Source of the DNA: Thereva unica
Lineage: Eukaryota > Arthropoda > Insecta > Diptera > Therevidae
Direction of reading: 5' to 3'
NCBI GenBank assembly: GCA_949987705.1
Contig: OX465282.1
Location: forward strand, 92,430,070-92,494,069
DNA: 64,000 nt
In this document: positions 43,305-55,276 of the stretch, piece by piece
Layout: the number at the start of each line of letters is the position of its first letter
Numbering within the stretch: position 1 is the stretch's first letter
Program-made: the position numbers and the translations under genes
The notes under the pieces: generated by a model
What the model saw: only the letters and a program-made list of their open reading frames with translations
Told to the model about the DNA's origin: nothing
The model's database searches: none

Positions 43305-44585
43305 TAGTACAGGTGGTACTTCCGGAGTCTCACTAACCCACGACCCCCCGGCGAGCCAGCCCTATTCTCGAGGCCCGGGATGCCGCCTTTATGGTTTCTT
43401 TCTTTTTATAAATTTTTTTGGTTTTGTACGTGAATCAGAGGGTGACTACTTCGGGCAACCACCCTAGGGCTCACGCAACAAAGGTGATCGCTGTCACATT
43501 TAGTGGCTTTTTTTGGCTTTCAAACAGGATTGTTTTCTATTTAGGCAAGTGATATTTGCTCAGTGATATTGGATCGCAAAATTCCTTACATGTATGTGTT
43601 ATCTCGAATTTTCCTATGATAAAATTTGAATTGTTTTAAAACATACGTATATTGCCAGAATTGAGATTATGGCCGTATTCCATAATATCAACCAGTATAC
43701 TACCCAGTGAAAAAAGGGTAAATTCAAGTGCTTACGCTGTGATCAACAGCAGCATGCATGAAAGTGTTACAACATGAAATTTACGTGGGGGAGAGGGGGT
43801 TTCGGCAAATATCACGTCATTATTTTTTTTTTAAACAAACAGTGTAAAATTGCGAGAAAATTGTGTTAAATTAAGTAAAACATGTTTATCCACTAAAGAC
43901 CCTCATTCACTTACAGGCCGCCGGTAGACAGTGGCCTGTCAGACCAGGTCGGCCGACACGACTAAGCTTGACTCAGTCTAACTGAGGGATGATACTTCAA
44001 GTATCCGCCTGACAGGCCGTGGCATGCAGGTGAAGTCATGATTCCCTACAGACACATAGGCGAAAACGACTGCTTAGCATAGCAGGTTATTAATTCAAGT
44101 GCAAAAATGTTCATGGCCTCAACGAAAGCTTCAAGGCGGCTCCAGCCTCACGCCGCGAACACCCGCAAACGCGACTAGCTTGCGCTTTGCTTTCGGTTCC
44201 GAGTGGATACGGCGTGAATACTTGCCGTCAATTCACGGCCTGCGAGTGAATAGAAGTTCAGATCTTCAGGCCCGAATTGACGATAAATGCGAGTTTTGTC
44301 AGCGTTCTTGAACTGAACTTCTTAATACTGACCCGCGAAAAGGCCCTTAGAATTTAGATCTACAAGAAGGCACACACCGAATTTTAGCGTAATGAAATGC
44401 TTGTTGAGTAAGTGCTCACGTTTTGATAGTTGTGTGTCCACTACAAGTGGAAAACCGAGTGGAATAGAGGAGGGGAAGGAGTCCAAATTATCAGTTATCT
44501 CAAATAAAATCTGAACTTTTAACACGCCTCTCACTTCGAATTCTAATCAGCTGGTGGCATTTCATCCTAATGTAAACGAAGCAGG
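43305..44585. other. No recognised gene
   Basis: Mixed composition. Two short GGCCTGTCAG/CTGACAGGCC segments (about 43931 and 44008) are inverted relative to each other. Nothing else can be supported. Confidence 0.4.
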
Positions 44586-44693
44586 GGTGGTAGCACGTAA
44601 GTTATTTCAATCGACCTCTCCATACAAAAATTCAAGTGTTACAAAAAATTTTGTATGAAGAGGTCGATTGAAACAATTTACGTGCTACCACCG
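44586..44693. repeat. ~108-bp near-perfect hairpin
   Basis: Left arm GGTGGTAGCACGTAAGTTAT, right arm its near reverse complement, pairing ~45 bases through TTTCAATCGACCTCT and ATACAAAA around a ~17-base loop. GCAG lies at both outer edges. It could be a tiny foldback MITE or a hairpin RNA source; the sequence alone does not decide. Confidence 0.65.
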
Positions 44694-45070
44694 CAGATAT
44701 AATTTGACACTCAACTGACCCAGATCGCACTACGGTTACGTACACGGATTTTATAAGCGACGGCCTTTCCTGCAGTTCTAAGGAAAGGCCCGCCTTGCTG
44801 TGGTTACGATCGTAATTACTACGTATTTTTAGAGTAAATACCAGAGATTTTTTAAAATTTGAAAAATCTCACGAGAGATTAGGGGGAGAGGGAGGGGGTC
44901 GAGCCAAATCTCACGAAATCTCACCAAGGGGGGAAAGGGGTCGAAAAATCGCAAAAATCACCCCACGTAATTTATGGACGACCCCTTATAACACAAGACA
45001 CGAGCAAATGAAAAAAAAAATACAATAATAAAGAACATATAGGCATAAATATGTACGCGATGTTTCGCTT

Positions 45071-45969
45071 CCCAGCGGGAAAAGGAGTGCTCCAAGAGCC
45101 ATCTTGGAGCGCACCAAAAGGAGCATAGAGTGCTCCCGTTGCCATACCCGTTCTATATTCTTTTTAACATTGCATGTCATTGCGAGGGAGCATACGTTTT
45201 TATGCTCCCAAAATGGCGTTGTTGGAGCATTATAAAAAAGCTTTTTAAAAAAGAAATTTTCATGGGCGCCTGTGGGTATGTGATCCGGTATCGAAAAGCT
45301 TTTATTTTCTTTATCTTTTGCAATTGCCTTTTTCTTTCCAAGCCCGAGAGTGGCTTTACCAAAGCAGTCCCCTAACTAAATTCTATCCACTTTCTAAAGC
45401 TGCTTGTCCTCCGTATCGAACGAGAGCTGGGCTATCGAGTATGCTAATGTCACATCCCAGCGGGAAAAGGAGTGCTCCAAGAGCCATCTTGGAGCGCACC
45501 AAAAGGAGCATAGAGTGCTCCCGTTGCCATACTCGTTCTATATTCTTTTTAACATTGCATGTCATTGCGAGGGAGCATACGTTTTTATGCTCCCAAAAAC
45601 GCGTTGTTGGAGCATTATAAAAAGCTTTTTAAAAAAGAAATATTCATGGGCGCCTGTGGGTATGTGATCCGGTATCGAAAAGCTTTTATTTTGTTTATCT
45701 TTTGCAATTGCCTTTTTCTTTCCAAGCCCGAGAGTGACTTTACCAAAGCAGTCCCCCAACTAAACTCTATCAACTTCCAAAGCTGCTTATCCTCCGTATC
45801 GAACGAGAGCCGGGCTATTGAGTTTTCTAATGTCACATTTTATGGGCATGAATATAATTGCCCGTTTTCTTTTTTTATATAAAATTTATGAAAACTCCAG
45901 GAAAGCTCCCTTGAGAGTGCTCCAAGTGAACTCCCCTGTGCAGCGCTCCCAAAATTCCTCACTGGGTTA
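45071..45969. mobile_element. TIR element with two 385-bp tandem units
   Basis: Units 45071-45455 and 45456-45838 are ~95% alike by eye. Each holds two perfect hairpins: GCTCCAAGA...TCTTGGAGC and GGGAGCATA...TATGCTCCC. The outer ends CCCAGCGGGAAAAGGAG and, reversed from 45969, CCCAGTGAGGAATTTTGGGA form short TIRs. No protein is encoded: open frames on both strands are by-products of the hairpins. Confidence 0.6.
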
Positions 45970-46261
45970 ATACACAATCATATTTTTTTTAACTCGGCCT
46001 TTACTTGAATTTTGAATATTAATCACCTGAATGCAAAACGTCCAATGTTTTTTTATTAATATTTTTATTGCATGTATGTATGAGAATCACCTTCCAACAA
46101 GCTCAGCCAGAGAAAAACAAGACAAGGGAGGGGCAGAATTGTCTGTTTTTCACGCCGGCGCTGAAGCGGCTAACGGCGCGGCGGGCCTGCCTGAGGGATA
46201 ATCATCCTCCTGAAGTGAGGTGAATTTCGGCAACCAACCGACAGAAGCTGTGACGGTCTAT

Positions 46262-46583
46262 GGGGCTATTCAGACGGTGCACATTCATGGCAAGTAAAAC
46301 CGGTTTTATAGATGAGAGAGGGAAGGGAGCGGAAGAACTTAACGAAACATTTTTCACGCAAAAGCAAACGCGTGAAAACTTACACACATATAAAATGTTA
46401 CTTCTATCTCTTGTTTTCTTTAGCTCTGTTTTTGTCTGACAAGTGAATTTTATTTACAATACATTTAAACGTTCCTGTAAAGCTTTCAAATGTTCTAAAC
46501 ACAATTACGCCCCGTGTGTGTTCCGAGGGGTTGAATAAAACCGGTTTTGCTCAGCACACTTATGGCAGCGTCTGAATAGGCTC
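46262..46583. mobile_element. TIR MITE, 322 bp, TSD TAT
   Basis: TIRs GGGGCTATTCAGACGGTGC and (reversed) GAGCCTATTCAGACGCTGC extend ~50 bases to AAAACCGGTTTTAT. TAT flanks both sides (46259-46261, 46584-46586). A 3-bp TSD with GGSC-like ends fits a Harbinger-type MITE. Confidence 0.65.
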
Positions 46584-46620
46584 TATCAGTTATTAGGTCA
46601 CCAGCCACTTTGTTTTTTCT

Positions 46621-46652
<32 letters not shown>
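46621..46652 (-). other. T32 tract (possible retroposon tail on the minus strand)
   Basis: About 30 uninterrupted T residues. Read on the minus strand this is a poly(A) tail, which could end a SINE or processed transcript extending to the right, but I recognise no such sequence there. Confidence 0.4.
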
Positions 46653-46657
<5 letters not shown>

Positions 46658-46948
46658 GAGCTATTAGGTGTTAGTTGTTGGTATCAGCCCTCTCACATTT
46701 AAGTTTTTTTTAGTGCGGCTTCGTGTTTAAGAACTGGCGGCAGCAAACGCACGAATTTAATTTTGGCCCTGTCCAGACTCAAAGCAGGTCTCAACGAGCC
46801 CTTGCTCAAATTTTTATAATTATTTCAATACATAGTTTTAATATTTTATTCGCAATAAAATGTATATTTTCATTATTAACGCCTTCCACAACTTTCTGCT
46901 ACCGTTCAATATGTCTCTTCCACTACAAGTACAGCAATTAACAACTAA

Positions 46949-47079
46949 GGCTGGTCGTCCACTGGAAGCGTATTCGAGCGGCTTCGCGCTTCGGCCATAC
47001 AAATGAGTCGCTTGTAGCCGCTCATATGTATGGCCGTAGCGCGAAGCCGCTCGAATACGCTTCCAGTGGACGACCAGCC
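46949..47079. mobile_element. Foldback Harbinger-type MITE, 131 bp, TSD TAA
   Basis: Arms starting GGCTGGTCGTCCACTGGAAG are perfect reverse complements for ~45 bases and nearly so throughout, meeting at a short centre near 47012. TAA flanks both sides (46946-46948, 47080-47082). Confidence 0.8.
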
Positions 47080-47082
47080 TAA

Positions 47083-49167
47083 ATGTCTGGATACTGCAGA
47101 GCCACAGCAATATGCTTGAACGTTTCTGCGGCGCTTTAAGTGATTGGCTTCCTTTGCATAAACATTTAAGGCTATATCCAAATAAACGAGCTCCTTATAG
47201 CATGCTTATATGTAGCTTTTCAGCAATTGCATTCTTTGAACCAACAGCAGTCCCGAAAACTATGTGCATGAATCAAACCGCAAGGGACTTGGCTATAAGA
47301 CGAGAGAGCAAAGGAATCAGGCAACTCCTTGAACAACTTTTTCCATAATTGTTTATACTATTTCACAAACACGATAGAAGTTGAGATGAGCATGACTAGG
47401 ACTACATCAGTACAGATTTTGATAAGAAAAACCCGTGTGTTCTGTGGACGTATAATGATGAGTATTTGAGATGCTCAATCCGCAAGACTGCAACCAATTT
47501 CGTTCTTGCTACAGTTCTGTGCAAATCTATCCCCGGTTTCCCCCGTCAAAAGAAACCGTTTTCCTGCATCGTTTTTATCCTCGAAAAAGATCAGAATATT
47601 TCCAAAAGATATCCACAAAGACGATTTTTATTATTCAGGGCACGTACACGAACTCCTTATTCATGGGGCGAACCTTTGAACTGTGCACAAGGACAATTTC
47701 CCCCAAGCAGCGAAACAATGGTCTTTATGGCCAACAGGTGGTCAATGTCTTAGATTAGGATTCAGGCAGATTGAGTAAATCGGAAAAGTTTTTTTGGGGA
47801 TGATTGCCAGCCTCGTGTGTTATGGCTGAACACTGGAACGGGGTCGTGGAGGAGCCAAGGACAATCTGACTCCTAGAGCAATTTCATAGCTAATCTCTGT
47901 AGTCTACTTCATCTGCGCTATGGCAGCTTGATTTTTCATGTGCACACTCCGGAGATGCTGAAATTAGGACACCTAATTCATCTGCGAAAAAACATAAATT
48001 CTCAACTCAGATACCATCAATTTCCCCTGTTTTGAGGCTGGAAGTCTAATTATTGTCCCAGAAGCCTCCTGAGGAAAGGCAGTTTTCATCAGGCTTGACA
48101 GGTTCGCCTCAGAAGTCGGCAACAATTACTCAAGTGGAAACTGAACGGTAGACTACTTGGCAACTTTTCTTTCACCTGCTCCAGGTTCCGGTGAGCCATA
48201 GAATTAATTCCGTTAAACAAATGTTACCTTCATTACATCGCTGCCTTAGACCGGCCCGGGGGATTGATTTATCAACGGTATGAAGTGCCATATTTGTCGG
48301 CGGCCATCAGTCGCTTCATCACTCTAACGCACTTGTAACGAAGCAACAATTTTGTTGTCATTCCACCAAAACATGCTGTCAAGGGCGGCAGATGGGACGC
48401 TATAGGAACATGGGAGGGGAAGGGGTGTAGGTAATATCAGCCAATAAGATGCTCTTTAGTAGATTCAAGTGGTGAATGTGATTTCTCTCTTTTCTTTGTT
48501 CAAGGATAATGGACGTGCTATTATTTTATACAGGGTGTTTCTGGTAATGTAGCTAAAATGAGCTGGAGTGGGGGTAGCATGTAAAGTTTTGCTTCGGTGA
48601 ACAAAAATGGTATTTCCTTGGATGAAGGAATCGTTACGGTTTACGGAGAACTTGTTTTTTGTTGTAAGGTTTTAGATACAGGTTGTACTTTCCGTAATGG
48701 ATATCTTGAGAATTTTATTGTTAGTTGTACACCAGCTAAAATAACCCAGAGACCGTCGATATTATTTTGATTAAATTTTAATAGATTTCCTACTAAGCGA
48801 ACACTATCCAAGGTCGATCCTCCAAACCACTTTTCTTCTGGATGCTGGGTTTAGTCATAGGACCATTCCAGACCGTTATTCCCGAAGTCTTCTGAGAACC
48901 TATTCGACCGGGACAAGGTTAGCGGCTTGCTTGCTTCTCCATTATTGGAGCTACATACATATGCAGACCTGTCCCACAATTGCGATGAAGCAATTATTTA
49001 TATTAAAATCTGCCACCATAAATGGCTTGGAACCTCAGATTTCATTGAACTGGGCCTATGCGTCAAGGAGATATGAATATCATCAATGGTATCCAAAACA
49101 TTTCCATTTGGCGCATATTCGACCATATGGTCGGTGAACTGTGGTTCCAAAGAAAATTCAGGGCGAT
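47083..49167. other. No recognised gene
   Basis: Frames at 47112-47348 and 47466-47758 (+) have no recognisable domain. CAGGGTGTTTCTGGTAA at about 48532 resembles the start of some insect TIR elements, but I did not find a partner end. Confidence 0.4.
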
Positions 49168-49495
49168 TATTGATATTGATATTTATTTATGGACAATTTA
49201 TGTACAAAGATAGAGTCTTACAAATAGTACACTATTCTACTATAGGCATGAATACAAAATCAAAAAGTGTTAATAATGAAGCTAAATATTACTGGAGACT
49301 ACATTACAATAAAGCACATAAGAAATGAATAAAAAATTAGAAAGAATAAATAAAATAAAAAAAAATTAGAAAAAGAAAAGAAAACGGAAAAACAGAAAGA
49401 AGAAGAATAAAGTAAGAAACTCATTAAAATGATAAAAATTACATATATAAAAAAGCAAAACAAAGGCATGTGATGTGTGGATAAGTGGGCAGATG

Positions 49496-50168
49496 CTAGA
49501 CTTCGGAGAAGTGAGTAGTAATAAATTTTCTGAATCTGTTAGCGGAAGCAGCTGATTGGATTATTTGGGGCAAGGAATTCCATATTCTCCCAATATGAAC
49601 GAAGTAAGAACTTTCGAGAACTTTGAAGTTGAATTTCGGAAGTGCTATCATTTTATGTCTTGTACTTCGGAGCATGGTACAATAATACAAGGTAGGCTCA
49701 TAAGGAAAAGCTCTGGCTTCGTGACGTCACTCAGATCTCAGTTTGTAAGGGAAAACAGCTTTCCCCTGACGTCACTCAGATCTTTTCTCTAACAAATTGC
49801 GTATAAGCTTTTCAAGATGGAAACAAAGCTTTTCCTTATGAGCCTACCTTGTATTATTGTACCATGCTTCGGAGTAGCTTAATGAATTCTCTGAGGTAGG
49901 CAGGTTCGCCGCTATTAAGAACTTTATAAAAAAGGAGTAGGTTATTCTTAACTAGATGATTTGTTAAAGAGCAATTCAAGATACTGAAACGATATTGAGC
50001 GATGTGATCAAATCGTCTTAGCTTATAAGCAAATCGAATGCAATCATTGTACGCGATCTCAAGCTTTCTGCCACACAGGCAATCCAATTTAGGAAAAGTG
50101 ATTGAACCGTGAGTAAAGTGGGGCAACAGCAAAATTTTAATTAGATTACATCGCAAGCTAGTCCGCAA
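49496..50168 (-). pseudogene. J1 copy 2 ORF2 C-terminus, split by an M2 MITE
   Basis: 50168-49867 encodes a typical non-LTR C-terminal region (LLLPHFTHGSITFPKLDCL, YNDCIRFAYKLRRFDHI). The same protein resumes on the other side of the MITE with STRHKMIALPKFNFKV and GRIWNSLPQIIQSA to the stop at 49496. Removing the MITE and one 8-bp TSD restores continuity. Confidence 0.8.
49673..49866. mobile_element. hAT-type MITE family M2, copy 3, 194 bp, 8-bp TSD
   Basis: Ends CATGGTACAATAATACAAGG and its reverse complement. The 8-bp duplication CTTCGGAG lies at 49665-49672 and 49867-49874, the TSD length of the hAT superfamily. Two TGACGTCACTCAGATC motifs occur inside. It was inserted into an already existing J1 copy. 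Confidence 0.85.
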
Positions 50169-50268
50169 GATATCAGCGAATAACCAGAGTCTACGGATAC
50201 TGGCCTAGATAGCTCTCAGTTTGGCGTTAACATGGTCACAGGCACAGCAGGTCATTGTTGAATTACCC

Positions 50269-51487
50269 CTAATAGTCCAGTAAATAGGTCGAAAAAAAGG
50301 CCTTCGTAATGCGAAAAATACCGCACGCGGGTAGGTCATTTATAAATAGTAAGGGGCCAAGGATGGATCCTTGGGGAACGCCAGATTTTAAGGAAGCTGA
50401 TTTTGAGCAGCAGTCCCCGATTTTAACTCTCTGGGAACGTGATTTTAAGAACGCATACATTAATTTTAGCGCTGGTTTGCTGAAATTAAAGTAGTACGCT
50501 AATTTTCTCAACAGCAAGTCATGACCGACGCTATCAAAGGCCTTGAAAAAATCCAGGAGCGCAAGAGCTACAAAATTGTCCTTATCCATCGCAAGGCGAA
50601 AGTCAGAAGTAATCTTTAATAGCGCAGTGTCACAGCTGTGTGCAGGACGGAAACCCGATTGTTATGGACTTAAAAGATTGTTTTGGGTTAGATGGAGTCT
50701 AATTTGGGAGTCCATTATTTTCTCGAGCGCTTTGGCCAGAAAGCAAAGAAGACTTATTGGCCTGAAGTCCCCGACAGATTTAGGAGTGGCGATCTTGGCA
50801 ATAGGGATGACTAGCGCTTCTTTCCACGCTGTGGGAAAGACACTGAAAGTGAGGCAGTGGTTGAAGATAGCAGTTATAGGGTAAGCGACATAAGGGAGGA
50901 TTAGTTTTATGAATTGTGGAGCAACTTCATCAGGACCAACAGCATTCGAGGGAATGGATAGTATCACCCTAGAAAGATCTATAACATCAATACAGCTGAA
51001 ACTGAAGGCACTATCGCGATCACACTTAGCAGAGAATATTGCATCTAAATTTGGTGAGTCTGTTTCATCAACGTTTGAAATAGATGCAAAGTAACCATTC
51101 CTGTCGTCAACATCATCTGCAGGAGATACTGGCATCTTTATGCACACCTAGGTTGCTCCGAGTATTCCACAGCTTTTTTGGAGCTACCTTTGGGTTGAGT
51201 TTATTTTCATAATAACGCCGTTTCGCATCTTTGATTTTCTTATTCACTAAGTTCCTAGCTTTTTTAAAGCGAGCAAGACTTACTTCTGATTTGGTTCGTT
51301 TGTACATGGCATGCAAGAAATCGCGTTCAGCTAGCGCATATTGTATACCGGTTGAGAACCATTCAGGATATTTTATATTAATACGCTTTTTTTTCAGAGG
51401 AGCATATTTGTCCAGGAGCAATTTCACATTACTGCTGAAGTTTAGAACCATTGTGTCTAAGGTACTCAGATAGCTTTCAGAGGGCAC
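50269..51487 (-). pseudogene. J1 copy 2 ORF2 fragment (late endonuclease to RT)
   Basis: From 51487 the frame encodes the region between endonuclease and RT (KKKRINIKYPEWFSTGIQYA, AERDFLHAMYKRTKSEVSL) that is deleted in copy 1. After a small frameshift near 51125, RT blocks follow: GPDEVAPQFIK, DFRPISLLCFLAKAL and, after a stop near 50660, ALLDFFKAFDSVGHDLL and SGVPQGSILGPLL. Relative to copy 1, KAFDSVD reads KAFDSVG. A short deletion in LLFINDLP is followed by unrelated sequence. Confidence 0.85.
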
Positions 51488-51587
51488 GTTCTCGTGTATA
51501 TTCCAGCTGCTCGGGGCAAACCAGTCCGTTTGACCACATTCAATGAATAAGGAATTTATGTCAACGTGTTTGAAATTGCGATTATAT

Positions 51588-52260
51588 CGGTACGCCCTGA
51601 GTGGGAGGAACTTATCTTTCCGACAAATCTCAACACTGGTTCAACAAATCTCCACTGGTTGACCGACGGGTCAAAGAATGAACATGGTAAAGGGGTAGGG
51701 GTCGCTCGCAAAACCCAACTCCAAGTCTCGGTTTCAATGGGTAAGTGACCCTCTGTCACCCTCAGGCTCTCTCAACATGGCTTAACGTGTTTTCTTCCAA
51801 AATAGTTGCAGGTGCTTTGACGTACTCCACAGTCTTACCAAGAAAAACAACATCTTGTTCCACTGGGTCCCGGACACTGGGTTTTCTAGGTCAATAAGAC
51901 TACAGACAAGCTCGCGAAGGAAGGATCTGAGATGCTGGTCCAGGGTCCAGAACCTATCTGTTGTATCTCATGGTCCACCTCCAAGCCCCTGGTGAAGGAC
52001 ATGAGGGATAGGAGCCGAGCCTATTAGGAATAAGTCCTAAAACAGGTCAAAGAACTGATAAGAACCTTTGCCTTAAAGGTTTTATCAATTTAAACAGGGC
52101 CGATCTGAGGCTTTTGGTAGGTTATCTAACTTGCATGTAGGGATAACCTCCCTAGCCTAACACTGTCTCAATAGACAGAAGCTGACCATGCATGGAAGGC
52201 GACGATGTCCTGTGTGAATGGACTCTGATTTGGCTTAGAAGTTTAGTTGCCAAACTCTAT
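51588..52260 (+). pseudogene. Non-LTR RNase H domain and C-terminal relic (I/R1/LOA type)
   Basis: The plus strand shows LHWLTDGSKNEHGKGVGVA (first RNase H Asp in TDGS), later HLVPLGPGHWVF, then NKTTDKLAKEGS (the NE.AD.LAKEGS block, degraded) and, in shifted frames, QVKELIRTFALKVL and the conserved C-terminal segment before the CCHC. Several stops interrupt it. Only I-group elements carry this RNase H, so it is separate from the adjoining J1 copy. Confidence 0.75.
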
Positions 52261-52261
52261 A

Positions 52262-54060
52262 AATCATAAGTAAAAAATAAGAGAGATGTAATAGAAACTA
52301 ATTTGGATAAAACAAGTCATTAAGTATAATAGTCGATTGATTATGTCTTAAAAAACAGGGCATTAAGGAACTAAAAAGTTTTATTGCAGGAATCGGTCAA
52401 TGGGACATTCAAGAAGAAAAAACCGCAGAGGGCTATTAAATTAGAGGGTGGAAATTGGAGGTAGGGTCAAAATGGACCCTTTTTAGTTTTTGCAATATAT
52501 CTCGCAAACGAAACAAAATTTCGATATACATAGTTTATTTAATTTTTTTTGTAGAGAATTAAATTTTCCATGGAAATGACTTATTTAAAAATTGTTGAAA
52601 AAATTTTTTAATGTCAAAATTGTTGAAAAAAAAAAATTAATTTTCGATGTTTTTTTTTGCTTCTTTGTCTATATCTTTTTTTGGGTCAGAGATAGGTATA
52701 TGTATTGCTTTATGAAAAAAGTAAATAACATTCCCTACCTAACATACCATGCTGGGTCGAAAAAAAATTTTTGTTAAAAATTGACCGAAATATTGCAACT
52801 TGAACATGGCTTTTTTTATTTTTACCTCTTTAGTCCGGGGAAATTAGCATTTTAAGGAGACAAAACTCCAAAATGGCTAAAAAGTGGGCCACAGCGGATT
52901 CAGTCACAAGGAATTTTTAAGAAAACAATTTCGGAATCGCAAAAAAAACATGGCCGCCGGAGACATCGCGTTTTTCCCGAGTTTTCCTTATACATATCTC
53001 GGTTTCTATAGGTCATACGTCATACAACCCTGTGTGAGAGCTCAAAATGTTGACCGATTTCTGCAATAAATCTCCGTGAACGTCTTAGTTCCTTTCTATA
53101 TGACATAATCAATAGCCTAATAAGACAAGTTTTGAAATGTCAATACAGGTCTTATCCGATAAGACAAGTTATGATAACTCTTACTATAGCGGACATAAAA
53201 AAAAACAAAAATTGACTTTAAAACCTTTATTAAAAAAGCCCGTGCTAAATCTATAGCAGGGCATCCAAGTCCAATATTGTATTCAATTTCTGAATAAAGT
53301 ACGCTTAACTTGTTTGTCTGAAAATATCTCGTTATATAGGTTAAATAACATTGTTATATTCAAATCACTGCTTAGGTAAACCCTGTATGTAGTTTTTGAG
53401 GGGCAGTAGTTCTATTAATCGTTTCACATTTGTATGCAGAGTCTAGGGATGTGCAAAAATTGTCTTGTTCTTGCAGTCTTGTCTTGTTCTTGCACATTTA
53501 GCAAGAACAAGAACAAGACTTAGTTATGCTTGCAAGAACAAGAACAAGACTAACTGTGCAAGAACAAGATCCAGAGCAAAGACTTCTTGCAAGATTCTTG
53601 CAAAATTTTCACGTAAATTCATTCTTTTAAAAACAAAAAAAATAAAACTAATTTTTATGTTCAAGTAATTATGATATATGAGTCGTTCCTTTTCAAAAGT
53701 TGTCTTATCCATTAAATTAAATTTTAAGATATTAAGGTTTTTTTAAATTTATTAGTATAAGTTGCGGAAATGAGGATATTTATTTACAAAGTAAAGTAGT
53801 AAAGTAAGTAGTTTTTTGTTGCCAAAACCAATAAATCAAAAGTAAAAAATAAGAGAGATATAATAGAAAATAATTTGGATAAGACAAGTTATGTAACGTC
53901 ACTACGGATAAGACAAGTTTTGAAAGTCTCAGTCAGGGCTTATCCGATAAGACGAGTTATGAATACTCTTACTATAACTGAAGATAAAAAAATACAATAA
54001 TTTACTTTATAATTTAATTTACTTTAAAACCTTTGTTAAAAAAACCTTAAGCCTAGCTTA
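52262..54060 (+). repeat. Direct-repeat region with GATAAGACAAGTT motifs
   Basis: Segments near 52262-52320 and 53832-53890 (AAAAAATAAGAGAGATRTAA) and 53115-53260 and 53905-54045 (TCTTATCCGATAAGACRAGT, CTTTAAAACCTTTRTTAAAA) are direct repeats of each other. The motif GATAAGACRAGTTWTGA recurs within and beyond them. Non-coding. Confidence 0.6.
53459..53605. repeat. Inverted minisatellite of TCTTGTTCTTGC units, array 1
   Basis: Two or three units of TCTTGTTCTTGC are followed by reverse complements GCAAGAACAAGA, separated by ACATTTA. Array 2 at 56240-56410 has the same core. Confidence 0.7.
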
Positions 54061-54088
54061 ACTTTAGCCTTTTGCTTTTAAGCATTTA

Positions 54089-54325
54089 TTAAATTCTTAA
54101 ATTATCTGAAGTTTCATCAGGAGCTTCACATTGTTCTTTAGGTTGGTCTCCCTCCACAATAGGGTGTTCCAAAAGGTCTTTGAAAAAATGTAAGTCCGAG
54201 TCCTCTTTCCAATTTGTCTCAAAATGCTTTTCTAAAAGCTTATTAACATCTCTCAGTTTTGCTGCATTGACAGGCACTCCAGATGGGATAACTTCTGCTT
54301 GGCTTAGAATTGGGAGGTGGGTCAA
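54089..54325 (-). CDS. Unrecognised 78-codon frame, possibly a relic
   Basis: The predicted protein is acidic and protein-like in composition (SQAEVIPSGVPVNAAKLRDV, KLLEKHFETNWKED, HPIVEGDQPKEQ) and ends EAPDETSDNLRI. It has no motif that I can name. It lies just downstream (plus coordinates) of the direct-repeat region, and could be the C-terminus of a transposon protein. Translation and function are unproven. Confidence 0.3.
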   Translation of the reverse strand: MTHLPILSQAEVIPSGVPVNAAKLRDVNKLLEKHFETNWKEDSDLHFFKDLLEHPIVEGDQPKEQCEAPDETSDNLRI

Positions 54326-54753
54326 AATTGCCCCAGGCCCGGCGCAAAAGAAAAGTATCTCAGATTATCGGCTATAATGAGTATTGAATTTCTGTATAGT
54401 TGTTATATCCCGTAACTGTGGCTAAGGTGTTAATAATGCTATTTCTTTTTATTCGGGCGAAATGACTAATTAACCCTGTATTTTTGTAACGCCATCACAT
54501 ATTTTCATGAATAAGGTATCAGTGTACGCAGAATACTCCCACCTATCTAAAAGCGTAAAAGCGGCGGTACCACAGTAACAACTTCCAGAGTTATGAGTCG
54601 TCAAAGTCAAAATTTTGTTTTTTTTTTAACAAAAATGTCACCTTCAACCACCTTTTTCTCCAAAATATTCATAGTCAACTAATGTTTTTTTTCCCAGAAT
54701 AAGAAAGCTTGGAATGTTTCCTATGAATAATGTCCAGAGAATTTTTATGCTAC

Positions 54754-54946
54754 GGCCTTTACTTTCAAAGTTATAAGCAATTTAAATGTTAAAACTGGCT
54801 TTATTTGGTGAAATTGCAAGCATTTTTGACTTGAAAATTGTCACTTGGTTTTTTTCGACATAAGCTTAGGAAAAAGGGTACTAAAAAAGTATGAAATAGC
54901 GCCAATTTTAGCATTAAAGTTGCTTATAACTTTGAAAGTAAAGGCC
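54754..54946. repeat. Inverted repeat/MITE, 193 bp
   Basis: Arms begin GGCCTTTACTTTCAAAGTTA and pair for ~45 bases (through TATAAGCAA and TTAATG.TAAAA.TGG). No clear TSD. Confidence 0.55.
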
Positions 54947-55276
54947 AACTAACGATTTTATTTTATTTTGCTTTTTTAGTGTTGTCTAATAATCAGATGA
55001 AAAAAGACCAACTTTGATCGATCGTAAATCAAAACTTGTCTTATTTTGATTTTATGGATATGGCGTGTTTTGAATTGACAATATGAGAGGATAACGCTAG
55101 TTTTGAAACGGCAGCTACTTTTTGCCGTACTATAACTTCGACATTAGGCAAGTTTTGATAAACAGAGTTGAAGGACTCACGAAGTGTACCATAAACAACG
55201 ATTTATCATTATTAACTCAGTTTGGGTCACAGGGTGGATAAGACGAGTTTTGAAATGGAACGACTCATATATACTA

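Larger units (their letters stand above)
49168..51587 (-). mobile_element. Family J1 non-LTR element, copy 2, 5'-truncated and internally deleted
   Basis: On the minus strand it starts inside the endonuclease (about 51587), passes through the linker and RT, loses ~200 codons including YADD near 50170-50330, then shows the ORF2 C-terminus (50168-49867 and 49664-49496), a ~330-base 3' UTR and a tail of ATATCA repeats (49168-49185). An M2 MITE sits in the C-terminal coding part. The nucleotide sequence is close to copy 1 at 7.4-8.5 kb where they overlap. Confidence 0.85.

Noticed and set aside
45071..45838. The 385-bp direct repeats considered as LTRs of a solo or short element
   Set aside because: They are directly adjacent with no internal region, primer site or polypurine tract; tandem units of a TIR element fit better.
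44986..45880. Repeated small frames on both strands (for example MTCNVKKNIERVW)
   Set aside because: They arise from the duplicated 385-bp hairpin-rich unit and read through palindromes; no protein family fits.
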